Source: Collinsella sp.
Lineage (GTDB): Bacteria; Actinomycetota; Coriobacteriia; Coriobacteriales; Coriobacteriaceae
Reading direction: 5' to 3'
Assembly (NCBI GenBank): GCA_031295385.1
Contig: JAUMOL010000023.1
Coordinates: 1 to 64,000 of the forward strand
Length of the DNA stretch: 64,000 bases
This document shows positions 8,160-15,879 of the stretch, piece after piece. The notes below the pieces were generated by a model. It worked only from the letters and a program-made list of their open reading frames with translations, made no database searches and was not told the origin of the DNA. The position numbers were made by a program, and so were the translations under genes. Every line of letters begins with the position of its first letter. Within the stretch, counting starts at the first letter, position 1.

Positions 8160-9731
8160 CTAGCCAAGCTTCCTCAGATAATGGAAGTCGCTCGCGTCAT
8201 CGCCGGTGAACGCCCCGTGCAGCTCGTCGATAATGTCGGCGGTAGAAGTCATCTGCTGGTACACGTCGGCGCTTGTGACCCAGACGTTGCCGTTCTTTAC
8301 AGCTTTGAACTGCGACAATAGCGCGTTTTTGCCTACGAAGTCTTTCAAGGTGGCAACCGATTCGTCGATGGTGCCGTTGTAGACGATGATGTCGGCATCC
8401 TTCGCCGTCGCGTAGAAGCGCTCCATTTCGAGCGTTACTGACGAACCTGACGTCGACGCCGTCTGCGCGTCATCGAGCGCGTAGCTGCCGCCTGCAAGCT
8501 CGATCATCTGCGCCACGTAGTCGCCCGCCCGCCGCGTGACGGCGGCCCCGTTCGAGTTAATGTAGAAATACGCCACGGTTTTACCTGACGACGCGAGCCT
8601 CGACGTTTGCTCGACGCGGGCCTTCTGCTCGTTGAACAGGTGCGCGGCCTCGTCTTCCTTGTCGAACAGGACGCCGAAAAGCTTAATCCACTCGACGCGC
8701 CCGAGTGCTTCGGGCTCGCTCGACGACTGTTCGGTGAGCACGACGAGCCCGAGCTTCTGCAGCTTTTCCTTCACATCGGGCGTGTGGTTGATCATGGTGT
8801 TCTCGATGGCGAGCGTGCAGCCCGAGGCCGATATTCGCTCGTAGTCGGGTGCGCTGTACTTGCCGCCGTAGGCGATCGCCCCACTTTCGAGCGCGCTTTT
8901 GAAGCCCCCGACCGAGCAATCGTCGGCCTTCGTGCCCGACATGAGGATATTGTCGTTCGCATCGAGCGCGTCGACCAGGCACATCGTCGCCGACGACACG
9001 AGGTACACCTTGTCGGCGGGGCGCCTTATGACCGCGATGTCAGAGCTCAACCCATCAGGTACCTTCGCATCTTGCGGTACCACGAGGAAGCGCTCCCCGT
9101 TCGAAACGCAGATAAGCCGCAGGCCGCCTTCGAACTCGTCGACAGTGAAGTGCTTGGCGTATTCAAGCTGAAGCGTCCCCGTCGGCTCCCAGCCGCAGCC
9201 CAAATCTGGGTTGTGGAAGTCGGCCGCGGCGCTTGAAGCCGTTCCCGCGGGGGAGTCGCCGCTTGCATCGTCGCCCGATTTCTCCTTCATGGTGGATGAG
9301 TCGAAGTGGAGCGTGTAGTCGATGGTGTGCGGCGTCGACATGGCGACGGTCTCGGCCGACACGGCGATGTCCTCGTCGAGCGTGACGGGTATCTCGAACG
9401 TGGAGTTGCCGCCGTCGTTTACGGGCGCGTAGTCCACGCCGTCGACGGTCATTTTGTCGTAGTTCGAACTCGACCAGGTGATGGTCGCGGTGTAGGTGTC
9501 GCCATCCTTCACAATTGTGGTGGGTGAGGCGATGCTTGCGCGCCCTGACCCGCCGGAGAGCGAGACGCTCACAGTGTATTCCTGAGAGCCTGCCGTGCCA
9601 CCGGTCGCGTTCGGGCTCGCACTGCACCCCGCGAAGGGAAGCGCGAACAGGGCGACGAGAACGCAGGCGATCGCGCTCACCGCGATGCTGCGACGCTTCC
9701 TGCTTTCCCCCTTGGGAAGAATCGACCGCAT
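8160..9731 (-). CDS. Lipoprotein substrate-binding protein of the FepB/BtuF type with an extra N-terminal domain
   Basis: A 523-residue lipoprotein: a basic start, a hydrophobic stretch and lipobox LPFAGC at about residues 31-36. Residues about 50-150 form a beta-rich domain that resembles the small lipoprotein encoded immediately upstream (9736-10269). Residues about 190-520 form the class III periplasmic-binding fold, including 'AVIRRPADKVYLVSSATMCLVDALDA' and 'VAYFYINSNGAAVTRRAGDYV'. The protein would deliver ligand to the permease and ATPase encoded next. The cobalamin riboswitch and CbiK partner favour a tetrapyrrole, corrinoid or metal ligand, but none is proven. Confidence 0.8.
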   Translation of the reverse strand: MRSILPKGESRKRRSIAVSAIACVLVALFALPFAGCSASPNATGGTAGSQEYTVSVSLSGGSGRASIASPTTIVKDGDTYTATITWSSSNYDKMTVDGVDYAPVNDGGNSTFEIPVTLDEDIAVSAETVAMSTPHTIDYTLHFDSSTMKEKSGDDASGDSPAGTASSAAADFHNPDLGCGWEPTGTLQLEYAKHFTVDEFEGGLRLICVSNGERFLVVPQDAKVPDGLSSDIAVIRRPADKVYLVSSATMCLVDALDANDNILMSGTKADDCSVGGFKSALESGAIAYGGKYSAPDYERISASGCTLAIENTMINHTPDVKEKLQKLGLVVLTEQSSSEPEALGRVEWIKLFGVLFDKEDEAAHLFNEQKARVEQTSRLASSGKTVAYFYINSNGAAVTRRAGDYVAQMIELAGGSYALDDAQTASTSGSSVTLEMERFYATAKDADIIVYNGTIDESVATLKDFVGKNALLSQFKAVKNGNVWVTSADVYQQMTSTADIIDELHGAFTGDDASDFHYLRKLG

Positions 9732-9735
9732 GGCG

Positions 9736-10269
9736 TTACTTCAGTGCGTCGGCGCGCAGATCGACGCCGGCGGATTCGAACACGAGCGTGCGGTCGTACC
9801 ACTGCTCTTTTCTAATACTCCACGCGGCGCAGGCGGTGTCCTCGTCGAGCGCTTCAACGGGCACGTCGTAGGTGTATTTGCCTTCCGCGTTTTCCACATA
9901 GGGGATGAAGTCGGCCTCGCTCGCGGCGGCAGCCTCGTCGCCCGTGCCCATGAAGAGCTTGCCGTAGCCCGTGCCGGAAAGCGTCATCACGCAGTGCATG
10001 GAGCCGTTTTCCACGATGAGCTGGGCGTCCACAATCCTGAACATGTTCGAGCTGGAATCTACGGTGATCGGATAGGTGCCGTCGGCTACCTTGTCGGCGG
10101 TGATGGGGGCAGCGCTTGCGCCCTCGGGCGCATCGGCCGCCTGTTCGGTCTTTTCCTGGGAATCGGCATCGCTTGCCTTTGCGCTGTCGATTGAATTTCC
10201 GCCGCAGCCGGCGAGCGAGAAAGCGAAAAGCGCCGCCGACAGGGCGAAGGCGAGGGTTTTCTTCAACAT
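9736..10269 (-). CDS. Small lipoprotein with a beta-rich domain shared with the neighbouring binding protein
   Basis: A 177-residue lipoprotein beginning MLKKTLAF with lipobox LAGC (about residues 18-21), then a low-complexity linker and one domain from about residue 65. The domain contains 'SSNMFRIVDAQLIVENGSM' and 'YGKLFMGTGDEA'. It aligns by eye over about 100 residues with the N-terminal domain of the downstream binding protein (shared pattern V-DG/NG-x-T-SG-x-YxK-x-G, then 'IPV/VPV ... DED'). The start is at 10269, with AAAGGAA upstream. It may pass ligand to the ABC system; the ligand is unknown. Only four bases separate it from the next gene. Confidence 0.75.
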   Translation of the reverse strand: MLKKTLAFALSAALFAFSLAGCGGNSIDSAKASDADSQEKTEQAADAPEGASAAPITADKVADGTYPITVDSSSNMFRIVDAQLIVENGSMHCVMTLSGTGYGKLFMGTGDEAAAASEADFIPYVENAEGKYTYDVPVEALDEDTACAAWSIRKEQWYDRTLVFESAGVDLRADALK

Positions 10270-10331
10270 GGAGGGGTTCCTTTCAATCGCTTCGACCGCC
10301 CGCGCCGTGCGGTGGGCGGGCGGGATGCGAA

Positions 10332-10378
10332 TGCAACGGGCATGCGCCGTCAGTCGGGGAAGGCGCATGCCCGTTGCA
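10332..10378. repeat. Perfect 17-bp inverted repeat between cbiK and the lipoprotein gene
   Basis: TGCAACGGGCATGCGCC (10332-10348) pairs perfectly with its complement at 10362-10378 around a 13-base loop. It lies in the 144-bp gap inside the leftward operon and has no following T-run. An RNA processing or partial attenuation site that sets different levels for cbiK and the transporter is plausible; this is inference. Confidence 0.75.
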
Positions 10379-10413
10379 CGGGGACGCGACCGGCGCCCCC
10401 GTGCGCGGCGAGT

Positions 10414-11340
10414 TTACAGCTTGGCGATGGCGTCGTCCACGTGCGAGACGTAGATGTCGTCGACCGCGACGTTCTGTCCCAGACCCTGGAGCAGGCACGT
10501 CACTTCGAAGCCGGCGGCCACGAACTTCGCAGCCCAGCTGTCGGGGTCGGTCTCGTCTGCCATGTCGTTGTTCGCGTGGTCGCCCGCGACCACCATGAAC
10601 GGCGCTAGCACGGCCTTCTTGTAGCCTGCGGCGCTCGCGGCGGCGATAACATCCTCGCAGGTCGGTTCAGCCTCGACGGTGCCGACGAAGAACTGCGTCA
10701 AGCCCTCGTTCTTAAACACTTCCTGCATCTTGGCATAGTCGGCGTTGGAATCGGCTTCGGTGCCGTGGCCCATGAGGCACAGCGCCGTCTTGCCGTCGTC
10801 GAAGGACGCCATGTTCTCCTTAATGGCTGCGGCCACCTTCTTGTAGTCGTCGTCGGAGGTGAGCAGCGGGTCGCCGAGCGAGATCTTGTCGAACTTGTCG
10901 GCGTACTTGTCGAGCTCGTCTTTCACGTCGGTGTATTCCAGGCCACCCATGAGATGCGTCGGCTGCACGACGATTTCCTTCACGCCGTCTTCCACGCAGC
11001 GGTCGAGCGCTTCGGTCATGTTGTCGATCGTGATGCCGTCGCGCTTCTTCAGCTTGTCGATGATGATCTGCGCGGTGAAGGCGCGGCGGATGTCGAAGTC
11101 CTGCCAGTACTTCTCGCGGATAGCGTCTTCGATGGCGCCGATGGTGATGTGGCGCGAGTCGTTGTAGCTCGTGCCGAAGCTCGTGACGAGGATGACCGGC
11201 TTCACGGCCTTCTCCTTTTCACTCGATTTCTCGGAACTCGCGGTGGTGTTGGAGCAGCCCGCGAGCGCGACTCCGGCGAGCGCGACGGCTCCGGTTGCTG
11301 CGGCGCCCATGAAGCCGCGGCGTGACATCTGGTCGGACAT
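10414..11340 (-). CDS. cbiK: Exported lipoprotein cobaltochelatase/heme-binding protein of the CbiK family
   Basis: A 308-residue CbiK-type class II chelatase. CbiK enzymes insert cobalt into sirohydrochlorin. The chelatase fold shows as 'ILVTSFGTSYNDSR' at its start, 'CLMGHGTEADSNADY' and 'APFMVVAGDHANND', the last two carrying the histidines that bind metal in the family. The N-terminus MSDQMSRRGFMGAAATG is a twin-arginine signal followed by lipobox LAGC, so the enzyme should be anchored outside the membrane. The periplasmic CbiK of Desulfovibrio next to an iron/heme-type ABC transporter is a known parallel. The start at 11340 is preceded by GGAAAGGAAA. It is the first gene after the cobalamin riboswitch. 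Confidence 0.85.
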   Translation of the reverse strand: MSDQMSRRGFMGAAATGAVALAGVALAGCSNTTASSEKSSEKEKAVKPVILVTSFGTSYNDSRHITIGAIEDAIREKYWQDFDIRRAFTAQIIIDKLKKRDGITIDNMTEALDRCVEDGVKEIVVQPTHLMGGLEYTDVKDELDKYADKFDKISLGDPLLTSDDDYKKVAAAIKENMASFDDGKTALCLMGHGTEADSNADYAKMQEVFKNEGLTQFFVGTVEAEPTCEDVIAAASAAGYKKAVLAPFMVVAGDHANNDMADETDPDSWAAKFVAAGFEVTCLLQGLGQNVAVDDIYVSHVDDAIAKL

Positions 11341-11400
11341 GATTTTTCCTTTCCTCGGTTTGCCGGTCCCCCGGCGACAGTTGCTTGTCGGCACAAGCGA

Positions 11401-11423
11401 AAGAAAAGCGCACCCCTCGGGGT
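11401..11423 (-). terminator. Likely riboswitch terminator hairpin
   Basis: On the leftward strand ACCCC-GA-GGGGT is followed by GCGCTTTTCTTT. It lies between the cobalamin aptamer and cbiK, where a transcription-terminating expression platform is expected. Confidence 0.55.
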
Positions 11424-11460
11424 TCACAAGGAGCTAACGCCACGGCGATGCCGTGAGGAA

Positions 11461-11600
11461 AAGGCGAAGCAGTCTGGCTTGGGGCGCGAGGCGGTTCGCC
11501 CGCGCGTCCTATACAGTAATGTCCCTTGCCCAGGATTCCCACCTGGTTCCCTCCGCAAGCCAGCGCGGGCTGTGCGGGCGCCGCGCCGGTCATTTCCTTT
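11461..11600 (-). ncRNA. Cobalamin riboswitch (leader of the cbiK-ABC operon)
   Basis: On the complement the conserved aptamer landmarks appear in order: GGGAACCAGGTGGGAATCCT, then GGGCAAGGGACATTACTGTA, then a GC-rich arm, then AAGCCAGACTGCTTCGCC (the B12-box region). These match the AdoCbl riboswitch core (GGGAA..CAGGTG..AATCCTG..ACTGT). It precedes cbiK and points leftward, away from the cbiF operon, so it would lower CbiK/transporter expression when cobalamin is plentiful. The outer boundaries are approximate. No comparable aptamer was seen in front of the rightward cobalamin operon (11601-11798). Confidence 0.9.
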
Positions 11601-11798
11601 TATCCGATTGTCATATGCTCGTTGCCGAATCTTTTACTATGATAGTGGGCACTTGTGAACGTGTCAAAGCCAGGGCGGGCGGCATTGCGCCTCCTGCCTG
11701 CGTATTTGCGCCGATTGCCGCCGCAGGCGCCGTGTTTTGCCCGCTGCGCGAATGGCGGCGTAAACGGTTGCGATGAGAAACGGGAAGGGAAGGCTCGG

Positions 11799-12590
11799 AT
11801 GATTCATATCGTTGGCGCAGGCTCGGGCGCCGCCGACCTTATCACGCTGCGCGGGGCGCGCCTTCTGCGCGCAGCCGACGTGGTCGTTTGGGCGGGAAGC
11901 CTTGTGAACCCCGAGCTGCTCGCTGAGTGCAAGGAATCCTGCATCGTCTACGACAGCGCGCACATGACCTTGGAGGAAGTGCTCGACGTGATGTGCGCGG
12001 CAGATGCGCGGGGCGAGGACGTGGTGCGCCTGCACACGGGCGACCCGTGCCTGTACGGCGCCATCCAGGAGCAGATGGACGCGCTCGACGCGCGCGGCGT
12101 GGACTACGAGGTGGTGCCCGGCGTGTCGAGCTTTTGCGGTGCCGCGGCGGCGCTTCGCCAGGAATACACGCTGCCGGGAATCAGCCAGTCGGTCGTGATC
12201 ACGCGGCTTTCCGGACGTACCCCCATGCCCGCGGGCGAGGGCATGCGCACCATGGCGGAAAGTGGCTCGACTATGGTCATCTTCCTGAGCTCGGGTATGC
12301 TCGCCGAGCTTTCCGCCGAGCTTTTGGCCGCGGGCCGCAGCTCCGACGAGCCGGCCGCGCTCGTGTACAAGGCTACCTGGCCTGAGGAGCGCGTGGTGCG
12401 ATGCACAGTGGGCACGCTCGCCGATGCGGGCGCGCGAGAGGGCATCGACCGCACGGCGCTCGTGGTGGTGGGCCGCGTGCTCGGAGCTCGCGGCGGGCTT
12501 GCGCACGGCGGCGTGCAAGCGGAGTCGTACGAACGCAGCAAGCTTTACGACCCTTCGTTTGCCACGGGGTATCGGAAGGCGAGCAGCTAG
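11799..12590 (+). CDS. cbiF: Cobalt-precorrin-4 C11-methyltransferase
   Basis: A 263-residue SAM-dependent uroporphyrin-type methyltransferase. It starts MIHIVGAGSGAADLITLRG (the GxG SAM loop) and has 'HTGDPCLYGAIQEQ', 'VPGVSSF' and 'ITRLSGRTPMP', which together are typical of CbiF/CobM. It methylates C11 of cobalt-precorrin-4. The ATG at 11799 has GAAGGGAAGG upstream; the longer frame upstream has no ribosome site. It is the first gene of the rightward cobalamin operon and is followed after one base by cbiD. Confidence 0.93.
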   Translation: MIHIVGAGSGAADLITLRGARLLRAADVVVWAGSLVNPELLAECKESCIVYDSAHMTLEEVLDVMCAADARGEDVVRLHTGDPCLYGAIQEQMDALDARGVDYEVVPGVSSFCGAAAALRQEYTLPGISQSVVITRLSGRTPMPAGEGMRTMAESGSTMVIFLSSGMLAELSAELLAAGRSSDEPAALVYKATWPEERVVRCTVGTLADAGAREGIDRTALVVVGRVLGARGGLAHGGVQAESYERSKLYDPSFATGYRKASS

Positions 12591-12591
12591 C

Positions 12592-13776
12592 GTGGCCTTC
12601 GAGCACTACATATATACCGGGACGACCCGCCTGCGCTGCGGCTACACCACGGGGAGCTGCGCCGCGCTCGCGGCGAAGGCGGCCTGCGAGATGCTCTTGT
12701 CACGAAAGCCCGTCGGCCTCGTGTCGATCGTCACCCCCGGCGGGCTGTCCGTCGAGGCGAACGTGGTCGACGCATGCATCGGCGAGGGGTGCGCCCAGTG
12801 CGCCGTTCGAAAGGACGCAGGCGATGATGCCGATGTGACTGACGGCGTACTCGTGTACGCGCACGTGGAACATGCGGGGTCGGGCACGGGTGCTGCGGGC
12901 GGCAAGGACGTGCCCGCGTGTGAATCGGAAGTTTCCGTCGATGGCGGCGTGGGCGTGGGGCGCGTGACGTTGCCCGGGCTCGAGCAGCCGGTGGGGGCGG
13001 CCGCCATCAACGCGACGCCGCGCGCGATGATCACTTCGGCGGTGCGCGAGGTGTGCGCCGCGCACGGCTTTTCTGGAGATATTGCTGTGACGATTTCGGT
13101 ACCCGAGGGTGTGGCCCTTGCCGAAAAGACCTTCAACCCGCACCTGGGGATAGAGGACGGCATCTCCATCCTGGGAACGACGGGCATCGTCGAGCCGCGC
13201 AGCCTCGCTGCCTTGCGTGACAGCATCGAGCTCGAGATTCGGCAGCATGCGGCTATGGGGCGGCGCGGAGTCGTGCTCACGCCCGGCAACTACGGCGGGC
13301 AGTTCATCTCGGGGCATTTCCACCTAAACGGTGCGCCGGTGGTCTTCATCTCCAACTTTGTGGGCGATGCGATTGATTGCTGCGTTCGCGAGGGATTCAC
13401 CAATGTCCTTCTTGTGGGACACATCGGCAAGCTGGTGAAGGTCGCTGGCGGCATCATGGACACCCATTCGCGTACCGCCGACTGCCGCGCGGAGATTCTG
13501 GCCGCCCACGCGGCCTTGGCCGGCGCGGGCGCGAAGACCGTGCGCGAGATCATGTCGTCGGTCACGACCGCGGCGGCGCTCGAGGTAATCGAGGCCGCCG
13601 GCGTGGGGGACGCTGTGCGCGCTTCGCTCGCTGCGGCAATCGAGGACAGGTTGCGCCGTCGCGCGGCGGGCGCATGCGACATCGCCGCGGTCGTGTTCGA
13701 CGCCGAGCGCCGCGAGCTTTTCCGCACGTCGGGCGCCGATGCAGTTATCGGGAAATTGGGGGCGACGTATGAGTAA
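12592..13776 (+). CDS. cbiD: Cobalt-precorrin-5B C1-methyltransferase
   Basis: A 394-residue CbiD. Characteristic stretches are 'LRCGYTTGSCAALAAKAA' near the start, 'SVPEGVALAEKTFNPHLGIEDGISILGTTGIVEP', 'TPGNYGG' and 'GGIMDTHSRTADCR'. It adds the C1 methyl in the anaerobic pathway and has no counterpart in the aerobic one, so it marks this as the early-cobalt route. The start is a GTG at 12592, one base after the cbiF stop; the longer reading frame upstream overlaps cbiF. The gene end overlaps the cbiL remnant by eight bases. Confidence 0.93.
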   Translation: MAFEHYIYTGTTRLRCGYTTGSCAALAAKAACEMLLSRKPVGLVSIVTPGGLSVEANVVDACIGEGCAQCAVRKDAGDDADVTDGVLVYAHVEHAGSGTGAAGGKDVPACESEVSVDGGVGVGRVTLPGLEQPVGAAAINATPRAMITSAVREVCAAHGFSGDIAVTISVPEGVALAEKTFNPHLGIEDGISILGTTGIVEPRSLAALRDSIELEIRQHAAMGRRGVVLTPGNYGGQFISGHFHLNGAPVVFISNFVGDAIDCCVREGFTNVLLVGHIGKLVKVAGGIMDTHSRTADCRAEILAAHAALAGAGAKTVREIMSSVTTAAALEVIEAAGVGDAVRASLAAAIEDRLRRRAAGACDIAAVVFDAERRELFRTSGADAVIGKLGATYE

Positions 13777-14002
13777 AGGCGTGCTGTACGGGGTGCGCCG
13801 CGCAATCGGCTGGCCGGGGACGAAGGTGGTCATGAAGGCGCGCCGCTCGCTTGCGGACACGAAGCGCTTCCTTTGCGAGGAGGGCGCCTTCGACGGTGCC
13901 GAGCTCGTAGAGGACTGTGGGCTTCCGGGCGAGCGCGTGTACCGCTCGCTCGACGATGTGCCCGATCGGGGCAGCTACTTCTCGACGATGGTGGTGCGCT
14001 AG
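13769..14002 (+). pseudogene. cbiL: Internally deleted cobalt-precorrin-2 C20-methyltransferase (CbiL remnant)
   Basis: A 77-residue frame. It begins MSKGVLYGV, matching the usual CbiL start (…LYGVGVGPGDP…), but then jumps within a few residues to 'TKVVMKARRSLADTKRFL', 'LVEDCGLPGERVYRSL' and 'SYFSTMVVR', which match the CbiL C-terminal end. A full CbiL is about 230-240 residues, so roughly 150-160 residues including most of the SAM-binding fold are missing, apparently in frame. It sits where an intact cbiL would be expected, overlapping cbiD by eight bases and abutting cbiG. It is unlikely to be active. An assembly collapse in GC-rich DNA is an alternative explanation. Confidence 0.75.
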
Positions 14003-15136
14003 ATGAGGGTTTCCTGCATAGCGTTCACTGAGAGGGGGTATGCGTTGGCGGAGCGCACCGCACGCGCGCTTTCCGATTGCGCGCAGACAGGTGAAGATGA
14101 CCCTGGCTGGGACGTTTCCGTTTCGCGCGGGTTCGGCGAGGGGAAGGTCGACCTGCGCGCATGGACGGCGCTCGCGTGGGAAGCGTCGGACGCGCTTCTG
14201 TTCGTGGGCGCGGCGGGCATCGCCGTGCGGGCTATCGCGCCGTATGTCGCCTCGAAGGCAAACGATCCCGCGGTTGTGGCGATCGACGAGGCGGGGCGCT
14301 TTGTCGTCCCGCTTTTGTCGGGGCATTTGGGCGGTGCGAACGAGCTGGCGCAAACTGTGGCACGCGTGGAAGGGGTCATCCCCGTTATCACCACGGCGAC
14401 TGACGTCCGCGGCGTGTGGGCGGTGGATACGTGGGCGCGCCGTGTGGGGCTCGCCGTTTCGAATCCCGAGGCCATCAAGCGAGTGTCAGCGCGGCTGCTT
14501 TCGGGCGGGCGCGTGGCGCTCTATTCCGACATGCCGATTTCGGGACAGCCGCCTGAGGGGGTTGACATTGCGTCAGACCGCGCTCGGGCCGATATCGTCG
14601 TGTCGCCGTTCGCTGGCGCGAACGCAGGTGCGTCCGTTTGCGCGGCGGAGACAACGGGCGAGGTCGTGCTCGCCGGTGAGACGGGGAAGCCGGCGGGCGT
14701 GCGGGCGCAGGTGCCTGCGTCCGAGCCGCTTCGCCTTGTCGTGCCCTGCATCGTTGCGGGTATAGGGTGCCGTCGCGGTGCGTGCGCCGAAGCGATCGGG
14801 GAGGCGTTTCTTCTCGCGTGCGGGCAGGCGGGCATCTCGCCTTCGGCCGTGCGCGAGGTGGCGACGATCGACGTGAAGGCGCACGAGGAGGGTCTGCTCG
14901 CCTTCTGCCGCGCGCGCAATATCCCGCTTGCGACGTATTCCGCAGAGGAGTTGTCGCAGGTCGAAGGCAGCGTTTCGCCATCTGATTTCGTGCGCGCGAC
15001 GGTGGGGGTCGACAACGTGTGCGAGCGCGCGGCGCTCGCGGACGGGGGCAAACTTATCTTCCCGAAGCTCGCTCACGGCGGCGTGACCGTCGCGTTTTCA
15101 AAGGTAACTATCGAACTTTCGTTTAAGGAGCGGTGA
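14003..15136 (+). CDS. cbiG: Cobalt-precorrin-5A hydrolase
   Basis: A 377-residue CbiG, which opens the lactone ring of cobalt-precorrin-5A and releases acetaldehyde. The N-terminal domain includes 'ALLFVGAAGIAVRAIAPYVASKANDPAVVAIDEAGRFVVPLLSGHLGGANELA' (given here as a region: residues about 65-115). The C-terminal domain begins near 'CIVAGIGCRRGACAEAIGEAF' and has 'TIDVKAHEEGLLAF'. The middle linker is variable, as in the family. The ATG at 14003 directly follows the cbiL stop, and the final base overlaps the next start. Confidence 0.92.
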   Translation: MRVSCIAFTERGYALAERTARALSDCAQTGEDDPGWDVSVSRGFGEGKVDLRAWTALAWEASDALLFVGAAGIAVRAIAPYVASKANDPAVVAIDEAGRFVVPLLSGHLGGANELAQTVARVEGVIPVITTATDVRGVWAVDTWARRVGLAVSNPEAIKRVSARLLSGGRVALYSDMPISGQPPEGVDIASDRARADIVVSPFAGANAGASVCAAETTGEVVLAGETGKPAGVRAQVPASEPLRLVVPCIVAGIGCRRGACAEAIGEAFLLACGQAGISPSAVREVATIDVKAHEEGLLAFCRARNIPLATYSAEELSQVEGSVSPSDFVRATVGVDNVCERAALADGGKLIFPKLAHGGVTVAFSKVTIELSFKER

Positions 15137-15879
15137 TGGGAAAGCTCTTCGTGGTGGGGATCGGCCCGGGCGGCCCCGACGGCATGACGATTGCGGCCCG
15201 GCGCGCGCTCGAGGCGGCGGACATCGTTGTGGGGTACACGAAATACGTGGAGCTCGCGCTCGCCGCCGTGCCCGACGCGGCGCATCTCGCGACGCCGATG
15301 ATGCACGAGGTCGAACGGTGCCGCCTGGCGCTTTCGCGCGCGCAGAGCGGAGAAGCCGTGGCGCTCGTGTGCAGCGGTGACGCGGGCGTGTACGGCATGG
15401 CGAGCCCCGTGCTGGAGCTTGCGGAGGACTACCCCGATGTAGACGTGGAAGTTATCGCCGGGGTCACCGCGGCTCAGAGCGGGTCGGCGGTGCTCGGCGC
15501 CCCGCTTGCCCACGACTTCGCGGTCGTGTCGCTCTCTGACCTGCTCACGCCGTGGGAGGTCATCGAGCGCAGGCTCGCCGCCGTGGCGAGCGCCGACTTC
15601 TGCATCTGTTTGTACAACCCGCGCAGCAGAAAGCGCGCCGACAGGCTCTCGCGCGCGGCGAAGATTATGCTCGAATGGAAGGCCCCCGACACGCTCTGCG
15701 GCTGGGTACGCAACATCGGGCGCGAGGGGCAGCAGTCGGGCATGTGCAGGCTCTCCGAGCTGGGGGAGATCGACGCCGACATGTTCACCACCGTGTTCGT
15801 TGGCAACGCTGACACGAAGCTCGTAGGCGGCCGTATGGTCACGCCGCGCGGGTATCGGGAGATTCCATGCGAAAGGTAA
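15136..15879 (+). CDS. cbiH: Cobalt-precorrin-3 C17-methyltransferase
   Basis: A 247-residue methyltransferase of the precorrin-3B C17 type. Visible features are the 'VVGIGPGGPDGMTI' SAM loop, 'VALVCSGDAGVYGMASPVLE', 'VIAGVTAAQSGSAVLGAPLAHDF' and 'LYNPRSRKR', all typical of CbiH/CobJ. It catalyses C17 methylation and ring contraction. The ATG at 15136 is preferred over the adjacent GTG because AAGGAG (15125-15130) is better spaced. The gene overlaps cbiG by one base and cbiET by 13. Confidence 0.93.
   Translation: MGKLFVVGIGPGGPDGMTIAARRALEAADIVVGYTKYVELALAAVPDAAHLATPMMHEVERCRLALSRAQSGEAVALVCSGDAGVYGMASPVLELAEDYPDVDVEVIAGVTAAQSGSAVLGAPLAHDFAVVSLSDLLTPWEVIERRLAAVASADFCICLYNPRSRKRADRLSRAAKIMLEWKAPDTLCGWVRNIGREGQQSGMCRLSELGEIDADMFTTVFVGNADTKLVGGRMVTPRGYREIPCER

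Noticed and set aside
8160..9731. NEAT domain in the N-terminal part of the binding protein
   Set aside because: The domain is beta-rich and of similar size, but the NEAT heme-binding YxxxY signature was not seen.
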